From assembly GCA_001314715.1 (NCBI GenBank), contig LJSV01000003.1, forward strand, positions 62,001 through 126,000: a DNA stretch of 64,000 bases, in the 5' to 3' direction. Under the pieces are notes generated by a model, which was not told the DNA's origin, did no database searches, and saw only the letters and a program-made list of their open reading frames with translations. Below are positions 40,631 through 50,435 of the stretch, piece by piece. Numbering within the stretch: position 1 is the stretch's first letter; every line of letters starts with the position of its first letter. The position numbers were made by a program, and so were the translations under genes. Source of the stretch: Rhodobacteraceae bacterium HLUCCA12. GTDB taxonomy: Bacteria > Pseudomonadota > Alphaproteobacteria > Rhodobacterales > Rhodobacteraceae.

Positions 40631-43111
40631 TCAGCGCCGTGGTTCAAGGCGGGTCACGCCGACCCCGCCCGCGCGCGCCAGATCCGGGTCCAGCGTCATC
40701 GGAATATACTCGCCGCGCCGCCACAAGACCCCAAGGTCATCATAATGACGGCTCAGCGGGTGCCCGGACTGCCCGGTCGAGATGATGAAGACCGATGCCT
40801 CTGGATCGGCCATGTCGTAAACGCCGCGATACCCCGCGCCATGAACACTGGCATAAGGATCGTCCTCGCCGCCGCGGGTGCGCCCGCGCATCAGCGTGTG
40901 ATCCCCGCCCGAGGTGCTTTGCCGGATGTTGACGAAGTGACGCAAAAACGCCACCTCGCCCAGGACCGTATGGTCGTGCAACGCCTGATGGGCATCGCCC
41001 CAGCGCCAGCTTTCGATATTGGGGCCAAAGCGTTGGCGCAACTCCAGCAGGGCCGCGTCCAGCGAAACACGGGCGATGTCAGGGCAGCTCTCTTCGACGG
41101 CGGATTGCACCACGTCGCACCAGCGCCCCGCCCCGTCGGTATCACGGAAGACCCGTTCGATGAACAGCGGTTCCAGATGCGTGAACATCTCGGCCGTGGG
41201 TCCCAGTTCGTCGCGGATCAGGCGCCTTTGCAGATGTTGCATCCAGGCGGCATAGATCAGGGGCTCGGGCAGATGTTCGTTCATCTCGCCGTTCCAGTCG
41301 GCCAGCATCGCCAGCGCCTGCTGGCGCGCGGCCTCGGGCGTGCCGGGTTCGGCCGGATCGCCCTGGAACCACAGTTCCGCACCGATCAGCGGCAACAGGT
41401 TCCGCGCGGCCTGGCTGACGGTGTCGAGCTGGGCTTCGATGAAACTGTCGCGGGTATGCACACCACGCTGCCGCATCAGCCGCATCCAGCGTTCGATGCG
41501 CTGGCTGTCGCCCCAGGTGAAACTGACATGCAAGGGAAATGGACGCTCAAGCGGCATGTTGTTTGTATTGCCCAGAAGCCCCGTGTCCGGATCGACGAAA
41601 CGCGGATTCGCGGAATAGGGATGCATGCCCTGCCAGCGGGCATCAGGATCATGGCCCGGCGCGGGCATCCGGCCCTGCGTGGGATGATCCGCGCTGCGCC
41701 GGGGCATGTCACCGATCATCTGCATCGCAATGCGGTCGCGATCGATCAGCATCAGGTTCTGCGACGGCGCCACATAGGATTCCGAGGCGTCGATCGCCTC
41801 GTCGATCGACCCCGCGCGCATCAGGTCGATGGCCGCCGCGATCGAGGTGTCCGCGTCGTTCAGGACCGTCCAGCTGACGGCGGCGACATGGCCCGGCGGT
41901 GTCACCGCGCCCAAGCCGTAATGACTGCCGGGCAGGACCGGGCCATTCTCGCTCCAGCGCAGGGTGACGGTGACCGGGTCGGCATCCTTGACCCGGATGA
42001 TCGACCCCCGCGTTTCGAAATCCGCCCATCCGTCCGGCGTGCGGTAGCGATCGGGATCCTCGGGGTCGAGTTCCTCCATGAAGACGTCCTGATCGTCCAT
42101 GTAGCTTGAGGTCAGCCCCCAGCCCAGGCGCTCGGACCGGCCGACCAGCACCGCAGGAATGCCGGGAATGGTGCCGCCGATGACGCCGCCGGTTTCCAGC
42201 TCCATCCGGGCCAGATACCAGATCGCGGGCGCGGTGAACCCAAGATGCGGGTCATTGGCCAGCAAGGTGCCGCCATTGGTCGAGCTTTCGGGCGCCGCCG
42301 CCCAGGCGTTCGAGGCCCCCGCGAGTTCCATCTGCGGAAAAGGCGAATGCATCGCATCCGGCAGATCGCCCGGAACCTGATGCGCCCGCGCAAGCTGCGT
42401 CTGATCCAGGTCGGGGAACAGGCTGGCATAATCGGGCAGCGCCGCCACCCCCTGCCCCGGATCATCGGGCATCAGATCGCGCAACGCCTCGTCGCCGCGC
42501 AGGGCCGAGATCCGCGCGCGGCGCACTTCGGCATCCAGATGGCCTGACAGCTGCAATGCCATCAGCTTGACCAGCGCGACCGAATCGGCGGGCTGCCAAA
42601 GCCCCACTTCGACCGGGAACAGGAAATACTCGGGCGCGCCGCGGCCGATGGCATTGTCGTTGACCGCGTTGATCCAGGCATTCACCCCGCGCGAATAGGC
42701 GTCCAGCATCGCGCGGGTCTCGTCATCCAGCGCATCGACGGAGTCCTGCGCCAGGCGATAAATATCGAGCCGGCGCAGCAATTCGTCCGTGCGCAGCGTG
42801 CGGGCGCCGAAAACCTCGGACAGGCGCCCCTGCGCGGTGCGGCGCAGCAGCGTCATCTGCCACAGCCGGTCCTGCGCATGCGCAAACCCCAGGCCGAAAA
42901 AGACATCGGCATCGCTTTCGCCAAAGATATGCGGCACGTTATGGGTGTTGCGCGCGATCTCGACCGGGGCCTGAAGGCCCGGAAGATCCCATGTCGTGCT
43001 GTAATCCGGCAGCGACCGCGACATGAAGTAATAGATGCCGGCGACCCCCACCACGAAAATCAGCACCAACGCGGTGGCGATACGAAGGAGCCAGCGAAAC
43101 AGGGTCAGCAT
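40631..43111 (-). CDS. Penicillin acylase family N-terminal nucleophile hydrolase
   Basis: An 826-residue precursor. Residues 7-29 are a hydrophobic signal anchor, so it is exported or membrane-attached. The family start region has NVPHIFGESDADVFFGLGFAHAQDR. The autocleavage/nucleophile site is Ser267 in ELAGASNAWAAA, followed by GGTLLANDPHLGFTAP and a beta-chain ending MTLDPDLARAGG. Substrates in this family include penicillins, cephalosporins and N-acyl-homoserine lactones; none can be assigned here. It is divergent from the NAD-dependent oxidoreductase gene and upstream of the ATPase-metA pair. Confidence 0.9.
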   Translation of the reverse strand: MLTLFRWLLRIATALVLIFVVGVAGIYYFMSRSLPDYSTTWDLPGLQAPVEIARNTHNVPHIFGESDADVFFGLGFAHAQDRLWQMTLLRRTAQGRLSEVFGARTLRTDELLRRLDIYRLAQDSVDALDDETRAMLDAYSRGVNAWINAVNDNAIGRGAPEYFLFPVEVGLWQPADSVALVKLMALQLSGHLDAEVRRARISALRGDEALRDLMPDDPGQGVAALPDYASLFPDLDQTQLARAHQVPGDLPDAMHSPFPQMELAGASNAWAAAPESSTNGGTLLANDPHLGFTAPAIWYLARMELETGGVIGGTIPGIPAVLVGRSERLGWGLTSSYMDDQDVFMEELDPEDPDRYRTPDGWADFETRGSIIRVKDADPVTVTLRWSENGPVLPGSHYGLGAVTPPGHVAAVSWTVLNDADTSIAAAIDLMRAGSIDEAIDASESYVAPSQNLMLIDRDRIAMQMIGDMPRRSADHPTQGRMPAPGHDPDARWQGMHPYSANPRFVDPDTGLLGNTNNMPLERPFPLHVSFTWGDSQRIERWMRLMRQRGVHTRDSFIEAQLDTVSQAARNLLPLIGAELWFQGDPAEPGTPEAARQQALAMLADWNGEMNEHLPEPLIYAAWMQHLQRRLIRDELGPTAEMFTHLEPLFIERVFRDTDGAGRWCDVVQSAVEESCPDIARVSLDAALLELRQRFGPNIESWRWGDAHQALHDHTVLGEVAFLRHFVNIRQSTSGGDHTLMRGRTRGGEDDPYASVHGAGYRGVYDMADPEASVFIISTGQSGHPLSRHYDDLGVLWRRGEYIPMTLDPDLARAGGVGVTRLEPRR

Positions 43112-43208
43112 GCCCGCGTGTTCCTCGTGTTGACCTCGGGTTTGGGTTCGTTACCTATGGTGTCGCGCACCAAAGCGCAATTCAAACGATGGGGAACGGG
43201 GGCAAACG

Positions 43209-44081
43209 ATGGCAAAGGTGGCGTTTCTGGGCCTGGGCGTGATGGGCTATCCGATGGCAGGGCACCTGGCAAGGGCGGGGCACACGGTCAGCGTGTTCAA
43301 CCGCACCGACGCCAAGGCCGTGGCCTGGGTGGCCGAACACGGCGGCGAGCGCGCGCACACCCCGCGCGAGGCCGCGGCAGGGGCGGAATTCGTGATGGCC
43401 TGCGTGGGCAACGATGACGATCTGGCGCAGATCTGCCGCGGCGCGGATGGCGCCTTTGCCGGGATGGCCAGGGGCGCCATCTTTGTCGATCACACGACCG
43501 TGTCGGCCAGGATCACGCGCGACTTGTCGGACGAAGCCGCAAAGGCCGGGCTGGGCTTCGTTGATGCGCCTGTGTCGGGTGGGCAGGCCGGCGCCGAGAA
43601 TGGCGCCCTCAGCATCATGTGCGGCGGCAGCGAGGACGACTATGCCCGCGCCGAACCGATCATGGCCGCCTATGGCCGCACCGTCAAACGACTGGGCGAC
43701 TCCGGTGCCGGCCAGATTGCCAAGATGATGAACCAGATCTGCATCGCCGGGCTGGTCCAGGGGCTGGCCGAGGCGCTCCGATTCGGCGAGATGGCCGGAA
43801 TGGACGGCAAGGCCGTGGTCGATGTCATTCAGGGCGGCGCGGCGGGCAGCTGGCAGATGGTCAACCGCCACGAAACCATGCTGGACGGCAAGTTCGACTA
43901 TGGCTTCGCGGTGGACTGGATGCGCAAGGATCTGGGGATCTGCCTGCAAACCGGCGACGAGATCGGCGCACCCCTGCCGGTAACCGCACTTGTGGACCAG
44001 TTCTACAAGGAGGTGCAGGCCATGGGCGGGGGGCGCTGGGATACATCGAGCCTGATCGAACGCCTGCGGAAACTGTCATGA
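43209..44081 (+). CDS. NAD(P)-dependent oxidoreductase, 3-hydroxyisobutyrate dehydrogenase family
   Basis: A 290-residue beta-hydroxyacid dehydrogenase: Rossmann motif [12 protein letters not shown] at residues 6-17, substrate-binding [14 protein letters not shown], and the catalytic lysine in GQIAKMMNQ. The family includes 3-hydroxyisobutyrate dehydrogenase, tartronate semialdehyde reductase and others, so the substrate is open. It overlaps adenine deaminase by four bases (ATGA), suggesting coupled expression. Confidence 0.88.
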   Translation: MAKVAFLGLGVMGYPMAGHLARAGHTVSVFNRTDAKAVAWVAEHGGERAHTPREAAAGAEFVMACVGNDDDLAQICRGADGAFAGMARGAIFVDHTTVSARITRDLSDEAAKAGLGFVDAPVSGGQAGAENGALSIMCGGSEDDYARAEPIMAAYGRTVKRLGDSGAGQIAKMMNQICIAGLVQGLAEALRFGEMAGMDGKAVVDVIQGGAAGSWQMVNRHETMLDGKFDYGFAVDWMRKDLGICLQTGDEIGAPLPVTALVDQFYKEVQAMGGGRWDTSSLIERLRKLS

Positions 44082-45772
44082 CCCTGGAAACCCGGATCCG
44101 GCAAGGCCGGGGCGAAGAACCGGCGGACCTGGTGCTCAGGGGCGGCACGGTCTGGTGCATGGCCACCGGTGCCCGGATCGCGGGCGATGTCGCCATCTGC
44201 GGCCAGACCATCGTCGGGATCGGTCACGACTATGACGGCAAGCGCGTGATCGACGTGTCGGGAAAACTGCTGGTGCCCGGCTTCATCGACACGCATCTGC
44301 ACATCGAAAGCTCGTGCATCACACCGTTCGAATTCGACCGCTGCGTGACCCCGCGCGGCGTGACCACGGCGATCTGCGATCCGCACGAGATCGCCAATGT
44401 CGCGGGGCTGGACGGTATTCGCTATTTCCTGGACGCCTCGGCGCTGACGGTCATGGACATTCGCGTGAACCTGTCGTCCTGCGTTCCGTCCACCCATATG
44501 GAGACCGCCGGCGCAGCCCTGTCGGCGGCCGATCTGCTGCCGCTGGCGGATCATCCGCGCGTGATCGGGCTGGCCGAGTTCATGAACTATCCCGGCGTGC
44601 TGATGCGCGAGGCGGGCTGCATGGACAAGCTGCGCGCCTTTGCGGGGCGCCATATCGACGGCCATGCGCCGCTGCTGTCCGGGCGCGATCTCAATGCCTA
44701 TGTCAGCGCCGGTATCCGCACCGAACACGAGGCCACCAGCGCCGCCGAGGCCACCGAAAAGCTGCAACGCGGCTTGCGGGTGCTGATCCGCGAAGGCTCG
44801 GTCTCGAAAGACCTCGAGGCGCTGGCCGCGGTGCTGACCCCCACGACGGCCCCCTACATGTGCCTGTGCACCGACGACCGGAACCCGCTGGATATCGGCG
44901 AACACGGGCATCTGGACTACATGATCCGGCGGCTGATCGAAAAGGGCCGCGATCCGCTGTCGGTCTATCGGGCTGCCAGCCTTTCGGCGGCCGAAGCCTT
45001 CGGGCTCAAGGACCGGGGCCAGATCGCACCGGGCAAACGCGCCGATATCGTGGTGCTGGACGATCCGGCCACATGCCGGGCCGAAACCGTGGTCTGTGGC
45101 GGCGTCGTTGTCGACGCGGCGGCCTTTGCCGCGCGCCGGACGATCGCGCCTGTGGCGCGCGGATCGGTCCACTTGCCCCCGCTTACGGCAGAGAGCTTTC
45201 GCTATGACGGAAACGCGGCCGAGACCCCGGTGATCGGGATCTGGCCCGGCAAGATCCTGACCGAACACCTGCACGAACGCATTCCCGATCACGCGGGCGA
45301 CAAACGCCCCGACCCCGAACGCGACCTGGCCCGGATCACGGTGATCGAGCGGCACGGACGAAACGGCAACATCGCCAACGGCTTCGTGCGTGGCTTCACG
45401 ATGACGCGCGGCGCGATCGCATCGACGGTCTGCCACGATCATCACAACATCGCCGTCGTCGGCATTGATTATCACGACATGGAAACCGCGGCGCGCAGAC
45501 TTGCCGCGATCGAAGGTGGTTTCGTCGTGGTCGAAGGCGGACGGGTGGTCGCCGAACTGGCCCTGCCGGTGGCCGGGCTGATGGCGCTGGCGCCGTTCGA
45601 AGCGGTGCGCGACAAGCTGGTCGCGCTGCGCGCCGCGGCGCGCGACCTCGGCGTCACGCTGGAAGAGCCGTTCTTGCAGCTCGCGTTCCTGGCGCTTCCG
45701 GTCATCCCGCATCTGAAGATCACGGATCACGGCCTGGTCGATGTCGACCGCTTCACGGTGATGTCGGGTTGA
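44078..45772 (+). CDS. ade: Adenine deaminase
   Basis: Converts adenine to hypoxanthine in purine salvage. It has 564 residues of the amidohydrolase fold: metal ligands in [11 protein letters not shown], the carboxyl end of the barrel in CTDDRNPLD, and the family-specific second part ([31 protein letters not shown]). The ATG at 44078 overlaps the upstream oxidoreductase stop. Repeat element copy C begins 11 bases after its stop. Confidence 0.92.
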   Translation: MTLETRIRQGRGEEPADLVLRGGTVWCMATGARIAGDVAICGQTIVGIGHDYDGKRVIDVSGKLLVPGFIDTHLHIESSCITPFEFDRCVTPRGVTTAICDPHEIANVAGLDGIRYFLDASALTVMDIRVNLSSCVPSTHMETAGAALSAADLLPLADHPRVIGLAEFMNYPGVLMREAGCMDKLRAFAGRHIDGHAPLLSGRDLNAYVSAGIRTEHEATSAAEATEKLQRGLRVLIREGSVSKDLEALAAVLTPTTAPYMCLCTDDRNPLDIGEHGHLDYMIRRLIEKGRDPLSVYRAASLSAAEAFGLKDRGQIAPGKRADIVVLDDPATCRAETVVCGGVVVDAAAFAARRTIAPVARGSVHLPPLTAESFRYDGNAAETPVIGIWPGKILTEHLHERIPDHAGDKRPDPERDLARITVIERHGRNGNIANGFVRGFTMTRGAIASTVCHDHHNIAVVGIDYHDMETAARRLAAIEGGFVVVEGGRVVAELALPVAGLMALAPFEAVRDKLVALRAAARDLGVTLEEPFLQLAFLALPVIPHLKITDHGLVDVDRFTVMSG

Positions 45773-45783
45773 CCCGGCTGGCC

Positions 45784-45850
45784 GGGCAGGGGGCGCTGCC
45801 CCCTCTGGCCTGCGGCCATTCACCCCCGGCGTATTTTCGGCAAGATGAAG
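45784..45850 (+). repeat. Dispersed two-hairpin intergenic element, copy C
   Basis: Compact copy: GGGGGCGCTGCCCCC hairpin, TCT, GGCCTGCGGCC, ATTCACCCCC, GCGTATTTT, GGCAAGATGAAG. It lies just 3' of ade, in the same orientation. It could end or stabilise the ade transcript through the GC hairpin, although it lacks a T run. Confidence 0.85.
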
Positions 45851-45914
45851 AGTTTCGCGCGATCGGGATCGCTGCACGGGGAACCAGAGCGGGCGCGGCA
45901 AGCAAAAAAGAAGT

Positions 45915-45935
45915 TGCAACTGATTATCAATCGCA
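45915..45935 (+). promoter_or_regulatory. Fur/Mur-like operator before metal-binding protein gene
   Basis: A 21-bp near-palindrome made of TGCAACTGAT, a central T and ATCAATCGCA; the arms pair at 8 of 10 positions. The pattern TGC-N15-GCA with an internal TGAT/ATCA resembles the 21-bp Fur/Mur boxes of alphaproteobacteria. It ends 39 bases before the start of the periplasmic metal-binding protein gene. Confidence 0.65.
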
Positions 45936-45974
45936 ATATATCCGGGGCATCGTCGATCAGGCATGGAGTCCCCG

Positions 45975-46892
45975 ATGCGCGTTCGTTTCATGGCCCTGCT
46001 GGCAAGTCTGGCGCTCGTCCCCGCGATGGCAGCAGCCGAATCCCCCCGCCTTCTGGCAACGATCGGCATGATCGCCGATCCGGCGGCGCGCATGGCCGGC
46101 GATTGCGTTCAGGTCGAAACCCTGGTCGGGCCAGGGCTGGACCCGCATGTCTATCAGCCGCGTCCATCCGACATCGAGCGCCTTCGCGCGGCCGATCGGG
46201 TCGTTGCGTTGGGCCTGGGGCTGGAGGGGCGACTGGGCGATGTGCTGGCGCGCACCGGCGCGGTGATCCTGGGGGATGCGGTCGACCCGGACGCTCTCTT
46301 GCAGGCCGATGGCAGCCCCGACCCGCATATCTGGATGGACCCGACGCTGTGGTCTGCGGTCTTGCCGGGTCTGGCCGACACCCTGATCGAACTGGCGCCC
46401 GATTGTGCGGACCGGATCACGGCGCGCAGGGCGGACGAGGAAGCGCGCTTTGCCGCGCTGGACGCCTGGGCCGAGGACTCGCTGCATTCGATCCCCGAGG
46501 CGCAGCGCGTGCTGTTGACTGCGCATGACGCCTTTGCCTATTTCGCGCGCCGCTACGAGGTGGAGACCCTGGCAATTCAGGGCATTTCGACCGAATCCGA
46601 GCCGTCGATCGCGGTGATCGATTCGCTGGCGCGCGAGGCCGCCGAACGGGCGATCCCGGCGGCGTTTATCGAGACCACGCTCAACCCCCGTGCCGTGCGT
46701 GCGCTGATCGAGGCGACACAATCGCGCGGGCATGACCTGGCGCAGGGTGGCGCGCTCTATTCCGATGCACTGGGCGAGCCCGGAAGTGGCGCCGACAGCT
46801 ATCTGGGCATGATCGTCTCGAATGTCACGACCATCACCGAAGCCCTTGGCGGCACCCCCGCCGCGCTGCCCGAAGCGCTGGACCTTGACTGA
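45975..46892 (+). CDS. Periplasmic metal-binding protein (TroA/ZnuA type), orphan
   Basis: A 305-residue cluster A-I substrate-binding protein of ABC metal transporters with a signal peptide (MRVRFMALLASLALVPAMAAA). Candidate ligands are His58 (GLDPHVYQ), His118 (SPDPHIWMD), His184 (LTAHDAFAYF) and an Asp in LYSDALG, the His3-Asp pattern of TroA/ZnuA rather than the Glu-containing PsaA/SitA set. I chose the ATG at 45975 because GGAG at 45965-45968 sits six bases before it; the earlier ATG at 45963 overlaps that site. No ABC ATPase or permease gene is adjacent. The Fur/Mur-like box upstream suggests Mn/Fe/Zn control. Confidence 0.87.
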   Translation: MRVRFMALLASLALVPAMAAAESPRLLATIGMIADPAARMAGDCVQVETLVGPGLDPHVYQPRPSDIERLRAADRVVALGLGLEGRLGDVLARTGAVILGDAVDPDALLQADGSPDPHIWMDPTLWSAVLPGLADTLIELAPDCADRITARRADEEARFAALDAWAEDSLHSIPEAQRVLLTAHDAFAYFARRYEVETLAIQGISTESEPSIAVIDSLAREAAERAIPAAFIETTLNPRAVRALIEATQSRGHDLAQGGALYSDALGEPGSGADSYLGMIVSNVTTITEALGGTPAALPEALDLD

Positions 46893-47083
46893 CGCTGCCT
46901 GCCGGGACCCCGCGCCCATCCGTTCGGCGGTGCCGCTTGCCGACGCCATGCCGCCTTGCTTTCGCGCCGGATCGTGACAGACTGCCCAAAAGCGCCGGAG
47001 GCATTGTCACCGGCGCATCGTGGGGGGCCATGACACGCCGAAACCCACGCGATTGCGCCAACGGAAAACCGGGAGGTGGCAGA

Positions 47084-47485
47084 ATGAAAGAGCCGTCAAT
47101 CAACGTTCTGGGTGGATCGCTGGAGCCCTGTTCGTCCGAGCCCGTGACCGGCTTTTTCCGAAACGGCTGTTGCGACACCGGCCCCGAGGACCGGGGCCTG
47201 CACAGCGTCTGCGCCGAAATGACGGCGGAGTTTCTGGCCGTGTCAAAATACCTGGGAAACGACCTGAGCACGCCACGGCCCGAATGGGGATTTCCCGGCC
47301 TCAAGCCCGGTGATCACTGGTGCCTGTGCGCGGCGCGTTTCCTGCAGGCGCATCAGGAAGGGGCGGCACCGCGCCTGCGGCTGGCGGCCACGCATCGGCG
47401 CACGCTGGACGTGGTGCCGCTGGAGCTGTTGCGCAGATACGCCACCGACGCGCCGCCGCCCGGTCCGCACGACCAGGCACCCTGA
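47084..47485 (+). CDS. DUF2237 family protein
   Basis: A 133-residue cysteine-rich conserved protein. The family pattern is almost complete: INVLGGSLEPCSSEPVTGF, NGCCDTGPEDRGLHSVCA, GNDLSTPRPEWGFPGLKPGD, WCLCAARF. The function is unknown; the conserved cysteines suggest metal binding. The ATG at 47084 follows GGGAGG. It is convergent with trpB with a 7-base gap. 46893-47083 holds no other gene. Confidence 0.88.
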   Translation: MKEPSINVLGGSLEPCSSEPVTGFFRNGCCDTGPEDRGLHSVCAEMTAEFLAVSKYLGNDLSTPRPEWGFPGLKPGDHWCLCAARFLQAHQEGAAPRLRLAATHRRTLDVVPLELLRRYATDAPPPGPHDQAP

Positions 47486-47492
47486 CGCCCCG

Positions 47493-48719
47493 TCAGATCT
47501 TCATGTCGAAGCCCAGGTGCTTGGCGACGGTAAAGATGTCCTTGTCGCCGCGCCCGCACATGTTCATCACGATCAGATGATCGGACGGCAGGTCGGGCGC
47601 AATCTTCATCACATGCGCCAGCGCATGGCTGGGTTCCAGCGCCGGGATGATCCCTTCAAGCGCGCAGCACAGCTGGAAGGCCTCGAGCGCCTCTTTGTCG
47701 GTGATGGAGACGTATTCCGCGCGCCCGATCTCGTGCAGCCAGGCGTGTTCGGGGCCGATGCCGGGATAGTCCAGACCTGCGGAAATGCTGTAGCCTTCCA
47801 GGATCTGGCCATCCTCGTCTTGCAACAGATAGGTGCGGTTTCCGTGCAGGACGCCGGGGCGCCCGCCGGTCAGGCTGGCGCAATGCTCCATGTTCGCGTC
47901 GACACCCTTGCCGCCGGCCTCGACACCGATAATGCGCACAGAGGGATCGTCCAGGAACGGGTAGAAAAGACCCATCGCGTTGGACCCGCCGCCAATCGCC
48001 GCGACGATCGTATCGGGCAGGCGGCCCTCGGCGGCCTGAATCTGTTCGCGCGCCTCCTTGCCGATGATCGCCTGGAAATCGCGCACCATCGCCGGATAAG
48101 GATGAGGTCCCGCGACCGTTCCGATGCAGTAGAAAGTGTCGCGCACATTGGTGACCCAGTCGCGCAGCGCGTCGTTCATCGCATCCTTGAGGGTGCCGCG
48201 ACCGCTGGTCACCGGCACGACCTCGGCCCCCAACAGCTTCATGCGAAAGACGTTGGGCGCCTGGCGTTCGACGTCATGCGCCCCCATGTAGACCACGCAT
48301 TTCAACCCGAACTTTGCGCAGACCGTGGCCGTCGCCACCCCGTGCTGCCCGGCGCCGGTTTCGGCAATGATGCGGGACTTGCCCATGCGCCGGGCCAGAA
48401 TGATCTGGCCCAGGACATTGTTGATCTTGTGCGCGCCGGTGTGGTTCAGCTCGTCGCGCTTCATGTAGACGCGCGCGCCGCCAAGATGCGCGCTCAGGCG
48501 TTCGGCATGGTAAAGCGGGCTGGGGCGGCCAACGTAATGCGTCCACAGATCGTGCATTTCATCCCAGAAACCCGGATCGGTCTTGGCGTATTGATACTGC
48601 GCATCCAGTTCAAGGATCAGCGGCATCAGCGTCTCGGACACGAAGCGCCCGCCAAAAATACCGAAACGGCCGCTTTCGTCCGGGCCGGTCTTGTAGGAAT
48701 TGATCAGATCGTCGGCCAT
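47493..48719 (-). CDS. trpB: Tryptophan synthase beta chain
   Basis: Joins indole and serine to make tryptophan, PLP-dependent. It has 408 residues. The PLP Lys98 lies in [11 protein letters not shown], with the [14 protein letters not shown] and [11 protein letters not shown] phosphate-binding loops intact. I chose the ATG at 48719 ([17 protein letters not shown]); an upstream open stretch overlaps trpF out of frame and is not used. It follows trpF by 89 bases. trpA is not in the window, although related bacteria usually have trpF-trpB-trpA. Confidence 0.96.
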   Translation of the reverse strand: MADDLINSYKTGPDESGRFGIFGGRFVSETLMPLILELDAQYQYAKTDPGFWDEMHDLWTHYVGRPSPLYHAERLSAHLGGARVYMKRDELNHTGAHKINNVLGQIILARRMGKSRIIAETGAGQHGVATATVCAKFGLKCVVYMGAHDVERQAPNVFRMKLLGAEVVPVTSGRGTLKDAMNDALRDWVTNVRDTFYCIGTVAGPHPYPAMVRDFQAIIGKEAREQIQAAEGRLPDTIVAAIGGGSNAMGLFYPFLDDPSVRIIGVEAGGKGVDANMEHCASLTGGRPGVLHGNRTYLLQDEDGQILEGYSISAGLDYPGIGPEHAWLHEIGRAEYVSITDKEALEAFQLCCALEGIIPALEPSHALAHVMKIAPDLPSDHLIVMNMCGRGDKDIFTVAKHLGFDMKI

Positions 48720-48808
48720 GGCCAGCACTCCAGGTTTTCCGGGTCCGTGAGTAGCGATCCGCCGGGCCGGACACAAGGGCAACACGCCGTCCGGCACCAA
48801 GCTGCGCG

Positions 48809-49459
48809 TCAGCCCGCGCCCTGCGCGGCGGCGACAAAGGCCGCGATGCGCGCCGCGTCCTTGACCCCCAGCGCGGTTTCCACACCTGACGAGACATCGA
48901 CCTGCCGCGCGCCTGTCATGCGCACCGCCATTGCCACGTTGTCGGCGGTCAGCCCCCCGGCCAGCATCCATGGGCACGGCCAGCGACGCCCCGCGATCAG
49001 GCGCCAGTCGAACGCCAGGCCATTGCCGCCGGGCACCGGCGCATCCTGCGGCGGCCGGGCATCGACCAGCAACATATCGGCCACGCGACCAAATTCATGC
49101 AGCGCCGGCAGATCGCCCTCGTCGGCGACGCCAACCGCCTTGATCAGCGGCAAACCGAACCGCGTGCGCAGTTCGGCCAGGCGTTCGACGCTTTCCTTGC
49201 CATGGAGTTGCAGAAAGTCCAGCGGCACCTGAGCCAGAACCTCGTCCAACAGCTCGTCGGACGGATCGACGAACAGCCCGACCCGCGCCAGACCCGCCGG
49301 CGCATCCAGCGCGATCGCGCGCGCAACGGCCGCACTCACACAGCGCGGCGAGCGTTCAAAGAAGACCAGGCCGGCATAGGCCGCGCCCGCCTGCGCCACG
49401 GCCGCCATGTCGGCCCTGCGCGTGAGGCCGCAGATCTTGACCCTGACCGTGTCGTTCAT
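48809..49459 (-). CDS. trpF: Phosphoribosylanthranilate isomerase
   Basis: Third step of tryptophan synthesis from anthranilate. It has 216 residues of the TIM barrel with Cys10 in [26 protein letters not shown] and the phosphate-binding AGGLTADNV and VDVSSGVE. The ATG at 49459 overlaps the lapA stop by one base (TGATG), so translation is coupled. This position between lapA and trpB is characteristic of alphaproteobacteria. Confidence 0.95.
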   Translation of the reverse strand: MNDTVRVKICGLTRRADMAAVAQAGAAYAGLVFFERSPRCVSAAVARAIALDAPAGLARVGLFVDPSDELLDEVLAQVPLDFLQLHGKESVERLAELRTRFGLPLIKAVGVADEGDLPALHEFGRVADMLLVDARPPQDAPVPGGNGLAFDWRLIAGRRWPCPWMLAGGLTADNVAMAVRMTGARQVDVSSGVETALGVKDAARIAAFVAAAQGAG

Positions 49460-49830
49460 CAGCGCGTCGCAGGGTCTTCGAGAATGGCCAGAACATCGTC
49501 GCGGCGCGGCTTTGCCGCCGGTGCCGGCGCGCTGGAGGCGGCGGGCGTCCGGTGGGCGCGCAACCGCTCCAGTTCGCGCCGCGACCGCGCGGCCTCGGCG
49601 CGATACCCCCGTTCGCGCAACCATTCCCAGACCAGTCCCAGAACCAGCCCCAGCCCGACCGCACCGCCGACAACGACGAAAAGCGGCAAGGTCATGCTGT
49701 AGCTGGTGCCAATGATCGCCGAGACCGTGTCCGGCCACAGCGACAGCGTCACCATCGCGCGATTGGCCAGCGCAACGGTCACCGCGATCAGCAGGACAAG
49801 GATCAGGAAGGCATAGCGGACATAGGTCAT
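49459..49830 (-). CDS. lapA: LapA-domain (DUF1049) membrane protein
   Basis: A 123-residue protein with two membrane helices (VRYAFLILVLLIAVTVALA and MTLPLFVVVGGAVGLGLVLG) and a basic, helical cytoplasmic tail. This is the lipopolysaccharide assembly protein A domain layout. I chose the ATG at 49830; it starts 4 bases after the ihfB stop and ends overlapping trpF. The ihfB-lapA-trpF order supports the call. Confidence 0.86.
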   Translation of the reverse strand: MTYVRYAFLILVLLIAVTVALANRAMVTLSLWPDTVSAIIGTSYSMTLPLFVVVGGAVGLGLVLGLVWEWLRERGYRAEAARSRRELERLRAHRTPAASSAPAPAAKPRRDDVLAILEDPATR

Positions 49831-49834
49831 CTGG

Positions 49835-50122
49835 TCAGATTTCGGTTTGATTGAGCCGGTCGCGCAACAGTTTCCCGGTCTTGAAGAACGGCACGCATTT
49901 TTCAGCCACCGCGACGGTTTCGCCGGTACGCGGGTTTCGCCCCATCCTTGCATCGCGGCGCTTGACCGAAAATGCGCCAAATCCGCGCAATTCCACACGC
50001 TCGCCGCGTGCCATGGCCTCGGTTATTTCGTCGAAAAACGTATTCACGATGCGTTCGACATCGCGCTGGTAGAGATGCGGGTTTTCATCGGCAAGCATCT
50101 GGATGAGTTCCGATCGTATCAT
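49835..50122 (-). CDS. ihfB: Integration host factor subunit beta
   Basis: DNA-bending partner of IHF-alpha. It has 95 residues; the HU/IHF fold is clear, with [17 protein letters not shown] and the minor-groove arm MGRNPRTGE carrying the intercalating proline. It starts [17 protein letters not shown]. It lies downstream of rpsA on the same strand with its own promoter region, and upstream of lapA by 4 bases. Confidence 0.96.
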   Translation of the reverse strand: MIRSELIQMLADENPHLYQRDVERIVNTFFDEITEAMARGERVELRGFGAFSVKRRDARMGRNPRTGETVAVAEKCVPFFKTGKLLRDRLNQTEI

Positions 50123-50193
50123 GGCCTACCCCCCCGGTGGCGCACAAGTTGCTTGGTGCCGGGCACTTCTGAGAATGCCTTGCTGGCCCGGAG

Positions 50194-50221
50194 ACTATAG
50201 GCTTAGTACGGCCTGGCACAA
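50194..50221 (-). promoter_or_regulatory. Candidate ihfB promoter
   Basis: On the minus strand, TTGTGC (50221-50216) and TATAGT (50199-50194) are separated by 16 bases, ending about 70 bases before the ihfB start. It gives ihfB a promoter separate from rpsA, consistent with the terminator between them. Confidence 0.45.
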
Positions 50222-50384
50222 ACAAAAACCTTGCGAATACGCGGGTTTGACTCATCGCGGCGGCGCGGTCTCGCGTTTCGGTCCTGCCGCGACCACCGAA
50301 GCCGCCCGAAAACGCGTGAACGGGCCGGCTATGCGCCGTCAGCGATAGCAACGGCGAATCGGCCCAAACCGCCATCGCGCAATG

Positions 50385-50414
50385 AAAAGGGCCCCGCAAC
50401 CGCGAGGCCCTTTT
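50385..50414 (-). terminator. Intrinsic terminator after rpsA
   Basis: Stem AAAAGGGCC / GGCCCTTTT with an inner CGC/GCG pairing and the loop AACC (minus strand GGTT), 20 bases after the rpsA stop. The arm ends give a T run in both directions, so it may work bidirectionally. Confidence 0.85.
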
Positions 50415-50435
50415 GCTTGTTAAAGCGCGCCTGCG

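Larger units (their letters stand above)
50123..50435. other. Intergenic region rpsA-ihfB without a gene
   Basis: 313 bases with no protein-like frame. It holds the rpsA terminator at the right end and a candidate ihfB promoter near the middle; the remainder shows nothing recognisable. Confidence 0.7.
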
